Assembly (NCBI GenBank): GCA_958453935.1
Contig: CAUDZT010000041.1
Span: 1-20,444, forward strand
Origin: an uncultured Collinsella sp.
Lineage (GTDB): Bacteria > Actinomycetota > Coriobacteriia > Coriobacteriales > Coriobacteriaceae
DNA: 20,444 nt
Reading direction: 5' to 3'
A program made the translations under genes and the position numbers. The notes beneath the pieces were generated by a model that worked only from the letters and a program-made list of their open reading frames with translations, had not been told where the DNA came from and did not search any database. Numbering within the stretch: the first letter of the stretch is position 1; the number at the start of each line of letters is the position of its first letter. Below, in pieces: positions 1-7,639 of the stretch.

Positions 1-17
1 GGCGGTTTTCTAGCAGT

Positions 18-148
18 AAAACCAAGTGAGTAGGCTTTTGGCGGGATGCCGAGCACGCCCCAAAACACCACCGCCCTGACCTGCGGTTTTGTTGAGCGTT
101 TGTCGCAATGTGCTCGGCAGATCCAAAAAAGTCTACTCACTTAGTTTT
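18..148. repeat. Long imperfect inverted repeat, about 39-nt arms
   Basis: Seen: arms at 18-56 and 110-148 are reverse complements with roughly eight mismatches. The outer part (AAGTGAGTAG against CTACTCACTT) and inner part (GCCGAGCAC against GTGCTCGGC) pair cleanly. The 53-nt centre contains a short ACCGC/GCGGT hairpin followed by a T-run. The element lies downstream of the minus-strand ABC permease and of whatever lies to the left of the window. It could be a transcription barrier, a MITE-like repeat or a REP-like unit; no target-site duplication is obvious. Function is not known. Confidence 0.6.
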
Positions 149-166
149 GAGATGCATCAGGCGGGC

Positions 167-206
167 AAAAAACCGCCGCGAAGGGGGCCCGGCTCCCTTC
201 GCGGCG
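167..206 (-). terminator. Rho-independent terminator of the ABC permease gene
   Basis: A perfect 12-bp GC-rich stem (174-185 with 195-206) has a 9-nt loop and, read on the minus strand, is followed directly by six T residues (167-172). It lies about 40 bases beyond the permease stop codon. Confidence 0.85.
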
Positions 207-244
207 TTTGTTCGCTGTGGTTATGCGACGGTTTTGCCCGCTTG

Positions 245-2446
245 CTACTCGCTGTAGCGGGTGGCGATGGCAGCTCGCACCATGCCGGTGCTCATGAGGT
301 ACGTTACCAGGAAGTAGCCGCCGTAGGCTGCCAGGAAAATCGCACAGGTGAGGCCCACCGTGCCGCCGATGCTCATGTTGCCAAACGTGCTCACCAGCTC
401 GATGATCACCTTGAGCGCCACAAAGGAGTGCGCCAGACCCACTGCCAGCGGGAACAGGAAGAACACCGCTTGCTGTGCCATCACCGAATGGCGAATCTGG
501 CGGTCGTCACAGCCGATCTGCGCCAGCACGCGATAGCTGCGGCTGCCATCTGCCACGTTGGAGAGCTGCTGGATCGACAGAATTGCCGCGCATGCAACGA
601 CCAGTACAAAGCCGATGTAGATAGCCAGATAGCTAATCATGCCGTTCATCTGCGCTGCCTGCGTATATAGCTCGGAGCGTGTCATGAAGACTCCCCACGA
701 ACCCGGCTCCTTGCCGTCAACGAGCAGATTGTCGAGCATAGTGTATTTAATGAGCTCATCGGCCTCGGCAACATCCATCCCTCGCTTGTAGTTAACGAGC
801 AGGTTGCTGGCATACGGCTGCAGATTAAGCTGGGACAGCAGCTCATCGGCAACGACCACGGTACCGGGATTGCTACCGAGCCCCGAGTTGGCGATGGCCG
901 CCGTGTCCTTGTCCGACTTATCGGTTGCGGGCTTGAGCTCATGCCCACCCAAGGTGAGGGTATGGCCGCCGGCCATATATTTGGTGTACAGGTCGCCCAG
1001 CTCACCGCCCATATCACACGTAAGCACGTACTGGTCGCGGCCAATGCTCACCGGCTCCTCGCCCATCATCTGGCGCAGCTTGTTGTACTGGCTCGCCGGC
1101 GTCACAAACAGGCCCATATCATCGGCATTGCTACCCTCGAGCACCTTGGGGAGCTTTTCGCCCATGGCCTTGCACATCTCGCCTGCAGCTACCGAAGGAC
1201 CCGAGCCGCCAAGCGGGTAACTCAGATACGAATCGATCTGCACATGCTCACCGGCAACATCGGCGATATTGACCTTTTTGCCGGTCTCGTCGTTGTTGTC
1301 CGCCGACTTGCGCTCGCCATGCCATGCAGCGTACAAATCGACCGTTGCATCGGCCAGCACCATGCGATCGGCCTCAGACGGATTGACATACTCCTTGTAG
1401 TAGTCGAGCGTTTCGGGCGTGTAATAGACATACGTTTGAGACACGTCAACAGGGTTATAGCGCTCCAGGTTTTCGTTCATCACGTTGGCGATCGACATAC
1501 CGCACGTCACCGAGGTGATGGCCAAAAACAGGATCATCGCGATGACGCCCATCGAAAAGCACACCGTATTGACCTTGGCCGCAAGCTGGCGTACGGTAAA
1601 CATATTGAGGCCGCGCCAATAGACGCTGCGCAGGCCCTGCAGCAGCTTGATAAGCATGCCCGAAAGGCCCCAGAACAGGGCAAAGGTACCCACCGTAACC
1701 ATGGCCGTGGTGATACCAAACTGGTTCATGGCCTCCTGCAGCTTGGTATCGGTCGCGGTGAGCGGGAACCCGTCGCGCAGCAGACGGTAATAGGCCACGC
1801 CCACAAGCACCGCGCCCACAGCAAAGATGGCAATCGCGATCCAGGGGTTGCGTGTCTTGATACTCTCGTTGCGACGCTCGGCACCCATAAGCTCGATGAG
1901 TTTGGTACGACGCACGGCGCGAAGGTTCAGCAGCAGCGTGAGCACAAACATTACGAGCATGCAGGCAAGGGTCAGGTTGAACGCATGCACCGAGAAGAAG
2001 AAGTGGAAATTGGCGATCTGCGTCTTGAAGAGTGAAGCCGTAAAGAACGTCATGAGCTGGGAAAGCCCCACGCCCAGCACAATGCCGGCGACAAAGGCGC
2101 CGACCGAAACGATCACCGTCTCGAGCGCCATGATCGTGGCGACGCGCCCGCGCCCCATGCCGAGCACCTGGTACAGGCCAAACTCCTTCTTGCGGCGTTT
2201 CATGATGAAGTTATTGGCATACACCATCAAAAAGGCCATGACACCGGCCAAAAAGTACGTCAGGTAGCCGAGCATGCTGCCCATAACCTGTGCCAAGCCC
2301 TCTTCATCGATGCCAGCGATGTCGACCTGCATCGAGATGGTGTTAAAGGCATAGAAGACCGTGACACCCAGGGTGAGCGTCAACAAGTAGACGAGGTAAT
2401 CGCGCCCGGCGCGGCGGACGTTGCCCCAAGCGAGTTTACAGAGCAT
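245..2446 (-). CDS. ABC transporter permease, FtsX/BceB-like
   Basis: Integral-membrane permease of a MacB/BceAB-type exporter. In the BceB family such proteins act in resistance to, or sensing of, cell-wall-active peptides. The protein is about 733 aa, somewhat longer than a typical BceB. It begins with the family-like LAWGNVRRAGRDY segment before the first membrane helix. It then shows an FtsX-like block with the cytoplasmic motif MKRRKKEFGLYQVLGM, several further helices, a large extracytoplasmic region (roughly residues 335-615) and a C-terminal three-helix FtsX block. The upstream GTG at 2458 is possible, but ATG 2446 has a better-spaced GAGGG and gives the usual BceB-like start. The start overlaps the end of the ATPase gene, so the two are probably translationally coupled. 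No BceRS-type two-component system is visible here. The substrate cannot be told from sequence. Confidence 0.85.
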   Translation of the reverse strand: MLCKLAWGNVRRAGRDYLVYLLTLTLGVTVFYAFNTISMQVDIAGIDEEGLAQVMGSMLGYLTYFLAGVMAFLMVYANNFIMKRRKKEFGLYQVLGMGRGRVATIMALETVIVSVGAFVAGIVLGVGLSQLMTFFTASLFKTQIANFHFFFSVHAFNLTLACMLVMFVLTLLLNLRAVRRTKLIELMGAERRNESIKTRNPWIAIAIFAVGAVLVGVAYYRLLRDGFPLTATDTKLQEAMNQFGITTAMVTVGTFALFWGLSGMLIKLLQGLRSVYWRGLNMFTVRQLAAKVNTVCFSMGVIAMILFLAITSVTCGMSIANVMNENLERYNPVDVSQTYVYYTPETLDYYKEYVNPSEADRMVLADATVDLYAAWHGERKSADNNDETGKKVNIADVAGEHVQIDSYLSYPLGGSGPSVAAGEMCKAMGEKLPKVLEGSNADDMGLFVTPASQYNKLRQMMGEEPVSIGRDQYVLTCDMGGELGDLYTKYMAGGHTLTLGGHELKPATDKSDKDTAAIANSGLGSNPGTVVVADELLSQLNLQPYASNLLVNYKRGMDVAEADELIKYTMLDNLLVDGKEPGSWGVFMTRSELYTQAAQMNGMISYLAIYIGFVLVVACAAILSIQQLSNVADGSRSYRVLAQIGCDDRQIRHSVMAQQAVFFLFPLAVGLAHSFVALKVIIELVSTFGNMSIGGTVGLTCAIFLAAYGGYFLVTYLMSTGMVRAAIATRYSE

Positions 2447-3221
2447 CGGAGCCCTCACCGCCCATCATGGCAACGACCTCCATAATGCGGTCGAAGAACT
2501 CTCGGCGGTCGGTGTCGCCGCGGCGCAGCTCGGTGAAGATCTTGCCGTCGCGAATAAACAGCACACGGCTCGTGTAGCTGGCGGCAAAACTGTCGTGCGT
2601 AACCATGAGCACGGTGGCGCGCAGGCGGCGGTTGAGGGCCTCTAGGCTCTCGAGCAGCAGACGAGCGCTCTTGGAATCGAGGGCGCCGGTGGGCTCGTCG
2701 GCCATGATCATGGTGGGGTCGGTGACGAGTGCGCGAGCCGCGGCAACGCGCTGTTGCTGACCGCCGGACATCTGGTAGGGATACTTGTCGAGCACCTGAC
2801 TGATAGACAGACGCGCGGCCACGTCCTGCACGCGGGTCGAGATCTCTGCCGAGTTTGTGCGGGCAATGGTGAGCGGCAGGGCGATGTTCTCGCGTGCCGT
2901 GAGCGTATCGAGCAGGTTGGAGTCCTGGAAGATAAAGCCGAGCTCCTCGCGGCGGAACTGCGAAAGCTTGGCCCGCTTCATGCGCGTCACGTCCTGGCCG
3001 TTGATGCGGATGGTGCCACTCGTGGCGCTATCGATGGTCGACACGCAGTTGAGCAGCGTCGACTTGCCCGAGCCCGAGGCGCCCATGATGCCAACGAACT
3101 CACCGCGGTTGACGGTAAAGCTGACGTCGTTGAGCGCGCGGGTCACGTTGCCCAGCGCTCCATATACCTTTTCGAGATGCGCGACCTCCAGTACCGGGGT
3201 CGCCATGTGCGTGGTTTGCAT
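2436..3221 (-). CDS. ABC transporter ATP-binding protein, BceA/MacB-like
   Basis: Cytoplasmic ATPase partner of the overlapping permease; it powers the transporter by ATP hydrolysis. All core motifs are visible in 261 aa: Walker A GASGSGKST (47-55), Q-loop around FIFQD (97-100), signature MSGGQ (151-155), Walker B MIMADEP (171-177) and H-loop His209. The length and the SNLLDTLTARENI segment are typical of the MacB/LolD/BceA subgroup. The start ATG at 3221 follows AAAGGAC with normal spacing. It is the first gene of a two-gene minus-strand operon and is divergent from the Nudix-Vsr gene, with 144 bp between them that carry two palindromes. Confidence 0.92.
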   Translation of the reverse strand: MQTTHMATPVLEVAHLEKVYGALGNVTRALNDVSFTVNRGEFVGIMGASGSGKSTLLNCVSTIDSATSGTIRINGQDVTRMKRAKLSQFRREELGFIFQDSNLLDTLTARENIALPLTIARTNSAEISTRVQDVAARLSISQVLDKYPYQMSGGQQQRVAAARALVTDPTMIMADEPTGALDSKSARLLLESLEALNRRLRATVLMVTHDSFAASYTSRVLFIRDGKIFTELRRGDTDRREFFDRIMEVVAMMGGEGSDAL

Positions 3222-3248
3222 ACCGAGTCCTTTCTTGCGATTAGTCTA

Positions 3249-3330
3249 CGGCATCTATAGTCGCAAGATGCCGAGTCGGCTACCATCGATATGGCTTACG
3301 CTTGCCTTACCGTTGCGTAAGGTAAGCGTA
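3249..3330. promoter_or_regulatory. Two palindromes in the ABC / Nudix-Vsr divergent gap
   Basis: Seen: a 7-bp inverted repeat CGGCATC/GATGCCG (3249-3255 and 3267-3273), then a 14-bp inverted repeat (3297-3310 and 3317-3330, 6-nt spacer CGTTGC, a single G/T position). The second lacks a T-tract and ends 35 bases before the Nudix-Vsr start codon, so an operator or leader hairpin is more likely than a terminator. No cognate regulator is identified. Confidence 0.5.
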
Positions 3331-3365
3331 GTCTGCCACGTGTTGATGTTGAGAGAGGACTCCTG

Positions 3366-4352
3366 TTGAAGACTGTTCATGTTGCCGCCGGGATCATTCG
3401 CAAGGAAGGATCCGACGAGCTACTGGCTGTGCAGCGCGGCTATGGCGACATGCAGGGACTTTGGGAGTTCCCCGGTGGCAAGCTCATGCGCGGTGAGACG
3501 CCAGAAGACGCCGTGCGCCGCGAGCTCATGGAAGAGCTGCAGGTGAAGGTCACCAACCTGCGTGACTTCTACACCGTTGAGTATGACTATCCCGATTTCC
3601 ATCTCTCCATGGAGTGCTACTACTGCTCGCTCGCCGATGAATCCGATGAGCCCCAGAAACACGACCGCCAGCTTGATATCCGCTGGATTCCACGCACCTC
3701 GCTTGCCACGGTGGAATGGATGCCCGCCGACAAGGGGCTCATTGATGCGCTGATTGAGCTGAAGGAAGACCGGCTTGAGGCTAATGGCGCTGCCAACGAT
3801 ACCGAGACCACGGCCGACGAGCCCGCTACCAAACCCAAGCGCAAGCCTAAGCGCCACAGCAAAAAGCGCCCCAAGCCCGGCCTGCTGGACGGCATCGATA
3901 CCTCGGACCTCTCCGCTGACGAGCGCGAACTGGTCCGCCGTCGAGCCGCCATCAAAAAGTCCATGAAGGGCAACAAGCGCGCCAATACCAAGCCCGAGCT
4001 GCTCGTTCGCCAGCGCCTGCGCGCCGTGGGCCTTACGGGTTATCGCTTGGAATGGAAGGTTCCCGGCAAACCCGATATCGCCTTCCCCGGCCGCAAGATC
4101 GCCATCTTCGTCAACGGCTGCTTTTGGCACCGCTGCCCCAAGTGCAATCCCAGCCAGCCCAAGCGCAACGTTGAGTTTTGGGAGGCAAAGTTCCGTCGCA
4201 ACGTCGAGCGCGACCGAGCCGCCGTGGCAGCACTCACTCAAATGGGCTGGACACCCATAACCATCTGGGAATGCGAGCTCAAAAAAGACCGCATCGACGC
4301 CACGATGGAAAAGGTCATCGAGCAGGTACGGGCTGCAGAGCCGCAGCGCTAA
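3366..4352 (+). CDS. Nudix (MutT-like) hydrolase fused to Vsr-type mismatch endonuclease
   Basis: A two-domain protein of 328 aa. Residues 1-135 are a Nudix fold: WEFPGGK (33-39) leads into the Nudix box from G38 to V60, with E44, R52, E53, E56 and E57 present and Q59 in the usual glycine position. MutT-type enzymes hydrolyse oxidised dNTPs such as 8-oxo-dGTP. Residues 138-185 are a charged Lys/Arg/Pro-rich linker. Residues 190-325 are a Vsr endonuclease domain, with the NKRANTKPEL segment, catalytic-type D237 in GKPD, GCFWHRCPKC (251-260) carrying C252 and H255, FWEAKF, and WEC with C303, the last zinc-ligand position in Vsr. Vsr enzymes nick T:G mismatches left by deamination of 5-methylcytosine. 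Translation starts at TTG after GAGAGAGGAC. No dcm-type methylase is in the window. The domain calls are firm; joint function is inference. Confidence 0.88.
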   Translation: MKTVHVAAGIIRKEGSDELLAVQRGYGDMQGLWEFPGGKLMRGETPEDAVRRELMEELQVKVTNLRDFYTVEYDYPDFHLSMECYYCSLADESDEPQKHDRQLDIRWIPRTSLATVEWMPADKGLIDALIELKEDRLEANGAANDTETTADEPATKPKRKPKRHSKKRPKPGLLDGIDTSDLSADERELVRRRAAIKKSMKGNKRANTKPELLVRQRLRAVGLTGYRLEWKVPGKPDIAFPGRKIAIFVNGCFWHRCPKCNPSQPKRNVEFWEAKFRRNVERDRAAVAALTQMGWTPITIWECELKKDRIDATMEKVIEQVRAAEPQR

Positions 4353-4605
4353 CAGCGAGCATTCACACGCCCCACACAGGCGAGCCACATCCACGTCACA
4401 AACCTTAGAAAGCCCTTAAGCCCAAAACCTTTCAAGAGTGTTACTCGATACCTCTGACCTGCAGTTTCATCGTAACATCAAACCAGGTTAAGCCTTTCTT
4501 TAGCGCTTCTTTGCAGCAGCCGCGGCATAATACTGCCAACGCACGGGACCCAGCAGCATGCCCCGAGCGCAATCTTTTGGTGGACATCGAGGAGGCCGCA
4601 TAAGC

Positions 4606-4815
4606 ATGCATTCTTCCAATGACGCAGCACAGCAGCCATCCCTAAAACATGCAAACCTTTTCTCCTTCCCCCCGACACAGAGAAACGGTCTCCTCGACTC
4701 CCCCACCACAAAAACCAAGCGCTCAGCCGATCAGAGCCTCAACTTACGAGCATCCTTCGAAAAGCTCCAAGCATCCCTAGACAAGGCGTTCCCCGAACAG
4801 GCAAGAGCAATCTAA
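4606..4815 (+). CDS. Possible small protein, 69 aa
   Basis: Not recognised. An ATG at 4606 follows a strong GAGGAGG (4589-4595) at a 10-nt spacing, and the ORF ends at 4815, about 25 bases before the AraC regulator. The C-terminal part (LRASFEKLQASLDKAF) could form an amphipathic helix; the N-terminal half is polar and of low complexity. The frame is also open upstream to an ATG at 4558. It may be a real small protein, a leader peptide or a chance ORF. Confidence 0.3.
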   Translation: MHSSNDAAQQPSLKHANLFSFPPTQRNGLLDSPTTKTKRSADQSLNLRASFEKLQASLDKAFPEQARAI

Positions 4816-4828
4816 GCCCATCGCGCTT

Positions 4829-4834
4829 TATACT
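4829..4834 (+). promoter_or_regulatory. -10 box (TATACT) of a likely leaderless AraC transcript
   Basis: TATACT ends six bases before the ATG at 4841, so transcription would begin at or within a base or two of the start codon. No Shine-Dalgarno sequence precedes the ATG. The -35 region is weak. Leaderless mRNAs are common in Actinobacteria; the assignment is inference. Confidence 0.45.
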
Positions 4835-4840
4835 AATGCC

Positions 4841-5779
4841 ATGCGAAACATGGATCACATAGAATTGCACCGCGGAGGACGCGAGGAAGCGTTTCCCGAG
4901 ACCGCCGAAGACTGGCCCTATATTGCCGAACGCGCAGAATTCGCTCGCTATCCGGGCAATTCCGTCCCCTGGCACTGGCATTCCGAAGTTGAGCTTTTCT
5001 ACATGGAGCAGGGAGCGATTGACTACCGAACGCACGCGGCTCATGAGCACGTACGCTTTGAGGAAGGGTCCGCCGGCTTTATCAACGGCGGCGTTTTGCA
5101 CAGCACGCTGCAATCACCCAATTCGGCGCCAGCCATTCAAATGCTGCATATCTTTCAGCCGTCGATGCTCGGCGATCCCGCGGGACGTCTCCAAAAGCGC
5201 TACATCAACCCATTGCTTCAATGTCGAGGCGTCGATGTGCTCAAATGGTCGCCCACCAATCCCGACGATATGCCCTTTATCGATTTGCTGAAGAGCTCCT
5301 TTAGCCACGACCTTCAACGGCCGCAGAACGAGATGGCGCTTCGAAATAGTTTGTCAGAGCTCTGGATTCAGATTAACGCCAAGACCGAACCGCTCTTTTC
5401 TTCCGACGGCGCCTCTTGGATGACCAGCCGCGACGTACAGTTCAAGGCAATCCTGGACTTTATCCGCGCAAACTATGCAGCCGCTATAGATGTGCCCCAG
5501 ATGGCATCTGCAGCCGGCGTAAGCGAAAGAGAGTGTTACCGCATTATCGAAACTTGTGCAGGAACGACCCCGGCGGCATATCTACGCGCATACCGCATAA
5601 ACCGTGCTTGCGAACTTTTGGCACACACCACGCGAACGGTCCAGACAGTCGCGCGCCAATGCGGATTTATAACAGCAAGCCATCTTGGCCAGGTATTTAA
5701 AGAACAAATGGGGTGCACTCCTTCGAGCTATCGAGCAGCGAGGCAGAATCTCGATAGCACCAGGCAGAAATCCCGCTAG
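4841..5779 (+). CDS. AraC-family transcriptional regulator with N-terminal cupin
   Basis: A 312-aa DNA-binding regulator. The N-terminal half is a cupin sensor domain: PWHWHSEVELFYMEQG (residues 43-58) carries H45, H47 and E49, and the GGVLHS turn follows. The C-terminal about 100 residues are a double helix-turn-helix of the AraC type, with DVPQMASAAGVSERECYRII as the first HTH and TVQTVARQCGFITASHLGQVF as the second, ending in the usual F..Q.G.TPS.YR motif. Members with this layout often sense sugars or other small molecules. The HAD phosphatase follows 56 bp downstream on the same strand and may be cotranscribed. The effector is not predictable. ATG 4850 is an alternative start; neither has a ribosome binding site. 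Confidence 0.9.
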   Translation: MRNMDHIELHRGGREEAFPETAEDWPYIAERAEFARYPGNSVPWHWHSEVELFYMEQGAIDYRTHAAHEHVRFEEGSAGFINGGVLHSTLQSPNSAPAIQMLHIFQPSMLGDPAGRLQKRYINPLLQCRGVDVLKWSPTNPDDMPFIDLLKSSFSHDLQRPQNEMALRNSLSELWIQINAKTEPLFSSDGASWMTSRDVQFKAILDFIRANYAAAIDVPQMASAAGVSERECYRIIETCAGTTPAAYLRAYRINRACELLAHTTRTVQTVARQCGFITASHLGQVFKEQMGCTPSSYRAARQNLDSTRQKSR

Positions 5780-5835
5780 CCCTTCTTCTGTCACTGCATC
5801 AAACTTGCAGGCAAACAACAGAGAGGAGCAATCAT

Positions 5836-6459
5836 ATGAAGCACTTTGACCATATCGTATTTGACGTTGATGGGACATTGGCAGATACAGAAGAAAGCGT
5901 TCTGTCATCGCTTGTCCAGATTGTCCAAGAAGAGACCAGCAAAACGCTTCCCCGACACGAGCTTGACTTTGCCCTCGGCATACCCGGCAAGGATGCCCTT
6001 GAGAAACTTGGGATCTACTCGCAGGCAACGTTGGATCGCTGGTGCCAAGTTGCCGCCAGCTTTAAAAGCACCATCAGCGTGTTTCCAGGTTTGCTTGAAG
6101 TCATCGCAACACTCGCCGATAGCGGCTGCAAACTTGGCATCGTCTCCTCACGTGCGCGCGACGAATACACAAAAGAAATTGCACCCCTTGGTTTCGATAA
6201 GTATTTTGAGCACATCATCCTTGTCGAAGACACAACCGAACATAAACCCGCACCCGCACCCATGCTCGAATATCTCCGGCGTACGGGCGCGAATCCTGGC
6301 AACGTCGTCTACGTTGGCGACACCGTCTACGACGAACAATGCGCAACTTCGGCAGGGGTCAGTTTTGCCAGAGCGGCATGGGGATCACACCAAGACATCC
6401 CAAACGCCACCTACAACCTCAAAACCCCCAACGACCTGCTAACCCTAACAACCAAATAA
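5836..6459 (+). CDS. HAD-superfamily phosphatase (phosphoglycolate phosphatase-like)
   Basis: Cytosolic phosphohydrolase of 207 aa. HAD motif I is DVDGT (residues 10-14, nucleophile D10, acid/base D12). Motif II is the Ser in IVSSRAR, motif III the Lys in EHKPAP, and motif IV YVGDTVYDEQCA with the two metal-binding acids. An alpha-helical C1 cap lies between motif I and motif II, as in Gph/PgmB-type enzymes, so the substrate could be phosphoglycolate, a sugar phosphate or a nucleotide. The start has GAGAGGAG with good spacing. It follows the AraC regulator in the same direction and may form an operon with it. The substrate is unknown. Confidence 0.87.
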   Translation: MKHFDHIVFDVDGTLADTEESVLSSLVQIVQEETSKTLPRHELDFALGIPGKDALEKLGIYSQATLDRWCQVAASFKSTISVFPGLLEVIATLADSGCKLGIVSSRARDEYTKEIAPLGFDKYFEHIILVEDTTEHKPAPAPMLEYLRRTGANPGNVVYVGDTVYDEQCATSAGVSFARAAWGSHQDIPNATYNLKTPNDLLTLTTK

Positions 6460-6475
6460 CCCACGCGTCCCACCC

Positions 6476-6678
6476 TTTCAGCCCCAACGCCACAAGGGCG
6501 ATTGAGCAGGACGGCTTGGGCGGGTCCCCGTACTTAGTTTCCAAAATCATTCCGCAGCGCGAAGGCTTCTTATTATTTTCAGACCTAACGCCACAAGGGC
6601 GACGACCTCGAGTAGGTCAACCTGGGAGGGACGAGGGCTTAGTTCCCCAATCTTTCCGCAGGGGGCAAAAAGCCTCGC
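6476..6678. repeat. Diverged tandem duplication, about 101-105 bp unit
   Basis: Two copies in direct orientation share TTTCAG (6476, 6577), an identical 16-mer AACGCCACAAGGGCGA (6486-6501, 6587-6602), CTTAGTT (6533, 6638) and TTCCGCAG (6550, 6654). The offset drifts from 101 to 105, showing small indels. The second copy runs into the long inverted repeat and terminator. The origin is unknown; it looks like an intergenic repeat family rather than a coding remnant. Confidence 0.65.
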
Positions 6679-6748
6679 CGCACGAAGTGCGCAGCGAGGC
6701 TTTTTGCATGCCCGAGGACGATTGGAGAACTAAGCCCTCGTCCCTCCC
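6624..6748. repeat. 28-bp near-perfect inverted repeat enclosing a terminator
   Basis: Arms 6624-6651 and 6721-6748 match as reverse complements at 27 of 28 positions. They enclose the 14-bp terminator stem at 6665-6707. The whole unit could fold into one hairpin of about 125 nt in RNA from either strand, between the convergent HAD and aldolase genes. Confidence 0.8.
6665..6707. terminator. Bidirectional terminator between HAD phosphatase and aldolase
   Basis: A perfect 14-bp stem GCAAAAAGCCTCGC (6665-6678) pairs with 6694-6707, with an inner CGCAC/GTGCG helix and a GAA loop. A-rich and T-rich stem ends give a T-tract on both strands, suiting two convergent genes. Confidence 0.85.
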
Positions 6749-6781
6749 CGGGATATGTAGCGAGTCGGAGTACCCTTGCTG

Positions 6782-7639
6782 TTACTCTGCTTTGCCCACA
6801 GAATTGAGGTTGGTCATGCGGATCTTAACCAGCTCGGTGATCTCACGCATGCCCTCCTTGGCCGGCTTCTTAGGATCGAAGCAGGCGGGGTTCTCGGCCA
6901 TGTAGGCCATGAAGCCCTTGGTGTAAGCCTGACGCAGCTCGGTGGCGTAGTTAACCTTGCAGATGCCGTTCTTCACAGCCTCGGCAACCTGCTCATCGGG
7001 CACACCGGAGGTGCCGTGCAGAACCAGCGGCACGTCGACGGCGTCGCGGATGGCCTTGACCACGGACTGCTCGATGTGCGGATCGCTCGTGTACACACCG
7101 TGGCTGGTGCCAACGCCAATGGCCAGCGAGGTGCAGCCAGTGCGCTCTACGAACTCCTTGGCCTCGGCAGGATCGGTGTAGGGGCTCTCGCCCTCAACCG
7201 CGGGACCGTCGTCCTCCTTACCGCCGACCTTGCCGAGCTCGGCCTCGACGGGCACGCCCATGGCGCGGCCAGCGTCGGCGACGGACTTGGTCAGAGCGAT
7301 GTTGTCCTCGAAAGACTCGTGCGAACCGTCGATCATGACGGAGGTGTAGCCAGTGCGGAAAGCCTGCATGCAGCGGTCATAGCCATCGCCGTGATCGAGG
7401 TGCAGAGCGACGGGCACGGAAGCGCGCTCGGCGGCAGCCTTGACCATGCCGTAGAAGTAGTCCAGACCAGCGGTCTTGATGGTGCCCGGGGTGGTCTGCA
7501 TGATGACGGGGGACTTGGTCTCCTCGGCAGCGGCCAGAACGGCCATAACAAACTCGAGGTTCTCGACGTTGAACGCGCCGACGGCGTAGTGGCCGGCCTG
7601 AGCGTCCTTGAGCATCTTTTCGGTGGTAACAAGTGCCAT
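6782..7639 (-). CDS. Class II fructose/tagatose-1,6-bisphosphate aldolase (GatY/KbaY-like)
   Basis: Zinc-dependent cytosolic aldolase of 285 aa that cleaves a ketohexose 1,6-bisphosphate to DHAP and glyceraldehyde-3-phosphate. YAVGAFNVENLE, the TTPGT segment, LHLDHGD with the catalytic Asp and a zinc His, VEAELGKVGGKEDD, GTSHGVY and LHGTSGVPDEQ are hallmarks of the family. The length and TPGT segment fit the GatY/KbaY tagatose-bisphosphate group as well as class II Fba. ATG 7639 is preferred over a longer in-frame start at 7780: it follows GAGAGGAG and matches the family N-terminus (MALVTTEKML). It is divergent from the DeoR regulator. With lacABC in the same window it plausibly supplies the last step of the tagatose-6-phosphate pathway. 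Choice between fructose and tagatose substrate is inference. Confidence 0.9.
   Translation of the reverse strand: MALVTTEKMLKDAQAGHYAVGAFNVENLEFVMAVLAAAEETKSPVIMQTTPGTIKTAGLDYFYGMVKAAAERASVPVALHLDHGDGYDRCMQAFRTGYTSVMIDGSHESFEDNIALTKSVADAGRAMGVPVEAELGKVGGKEDDGPAVEGESPYTDPAEAKEFVERTGCTSLAIGVGTSHGVYTSDPHIEQSVVKAIRDAVDVPLVLHGTSGVPDEQVAEAVKNGICKVNYATELRQAYTKGFMAYMAENPACFDPKKPAKEGMREITELVKIRMTNLNSVGKAE

Larger units (their letters stand above)
4353..4840. other. 488-bp gap with little recognisable content
   Basis: The stretch is more AT-rich than its surroundings. It holds one candidate small ORF (listed separately) and a TATACT box next to the AraC gene. No convincing terminator for the Nudix-Vsr gene, tRNA or repeat was found. 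Opposite-strand ORFs here have no start context and look spurious. Confidence 0.5.

Noticed and set aside
941..2035. 364-aa plus-strand ORF opposite the ABC permease
   Set aside because: His/Arg-rich shadow translation without a start context.
6486..6602. Possible CRISPR-like repeats (16-mer twice)
   Set aside because: Only two copies, no third repeat or spacers, and the similarity extends across the whole 101-bp unit, so it is a tandem duplication.
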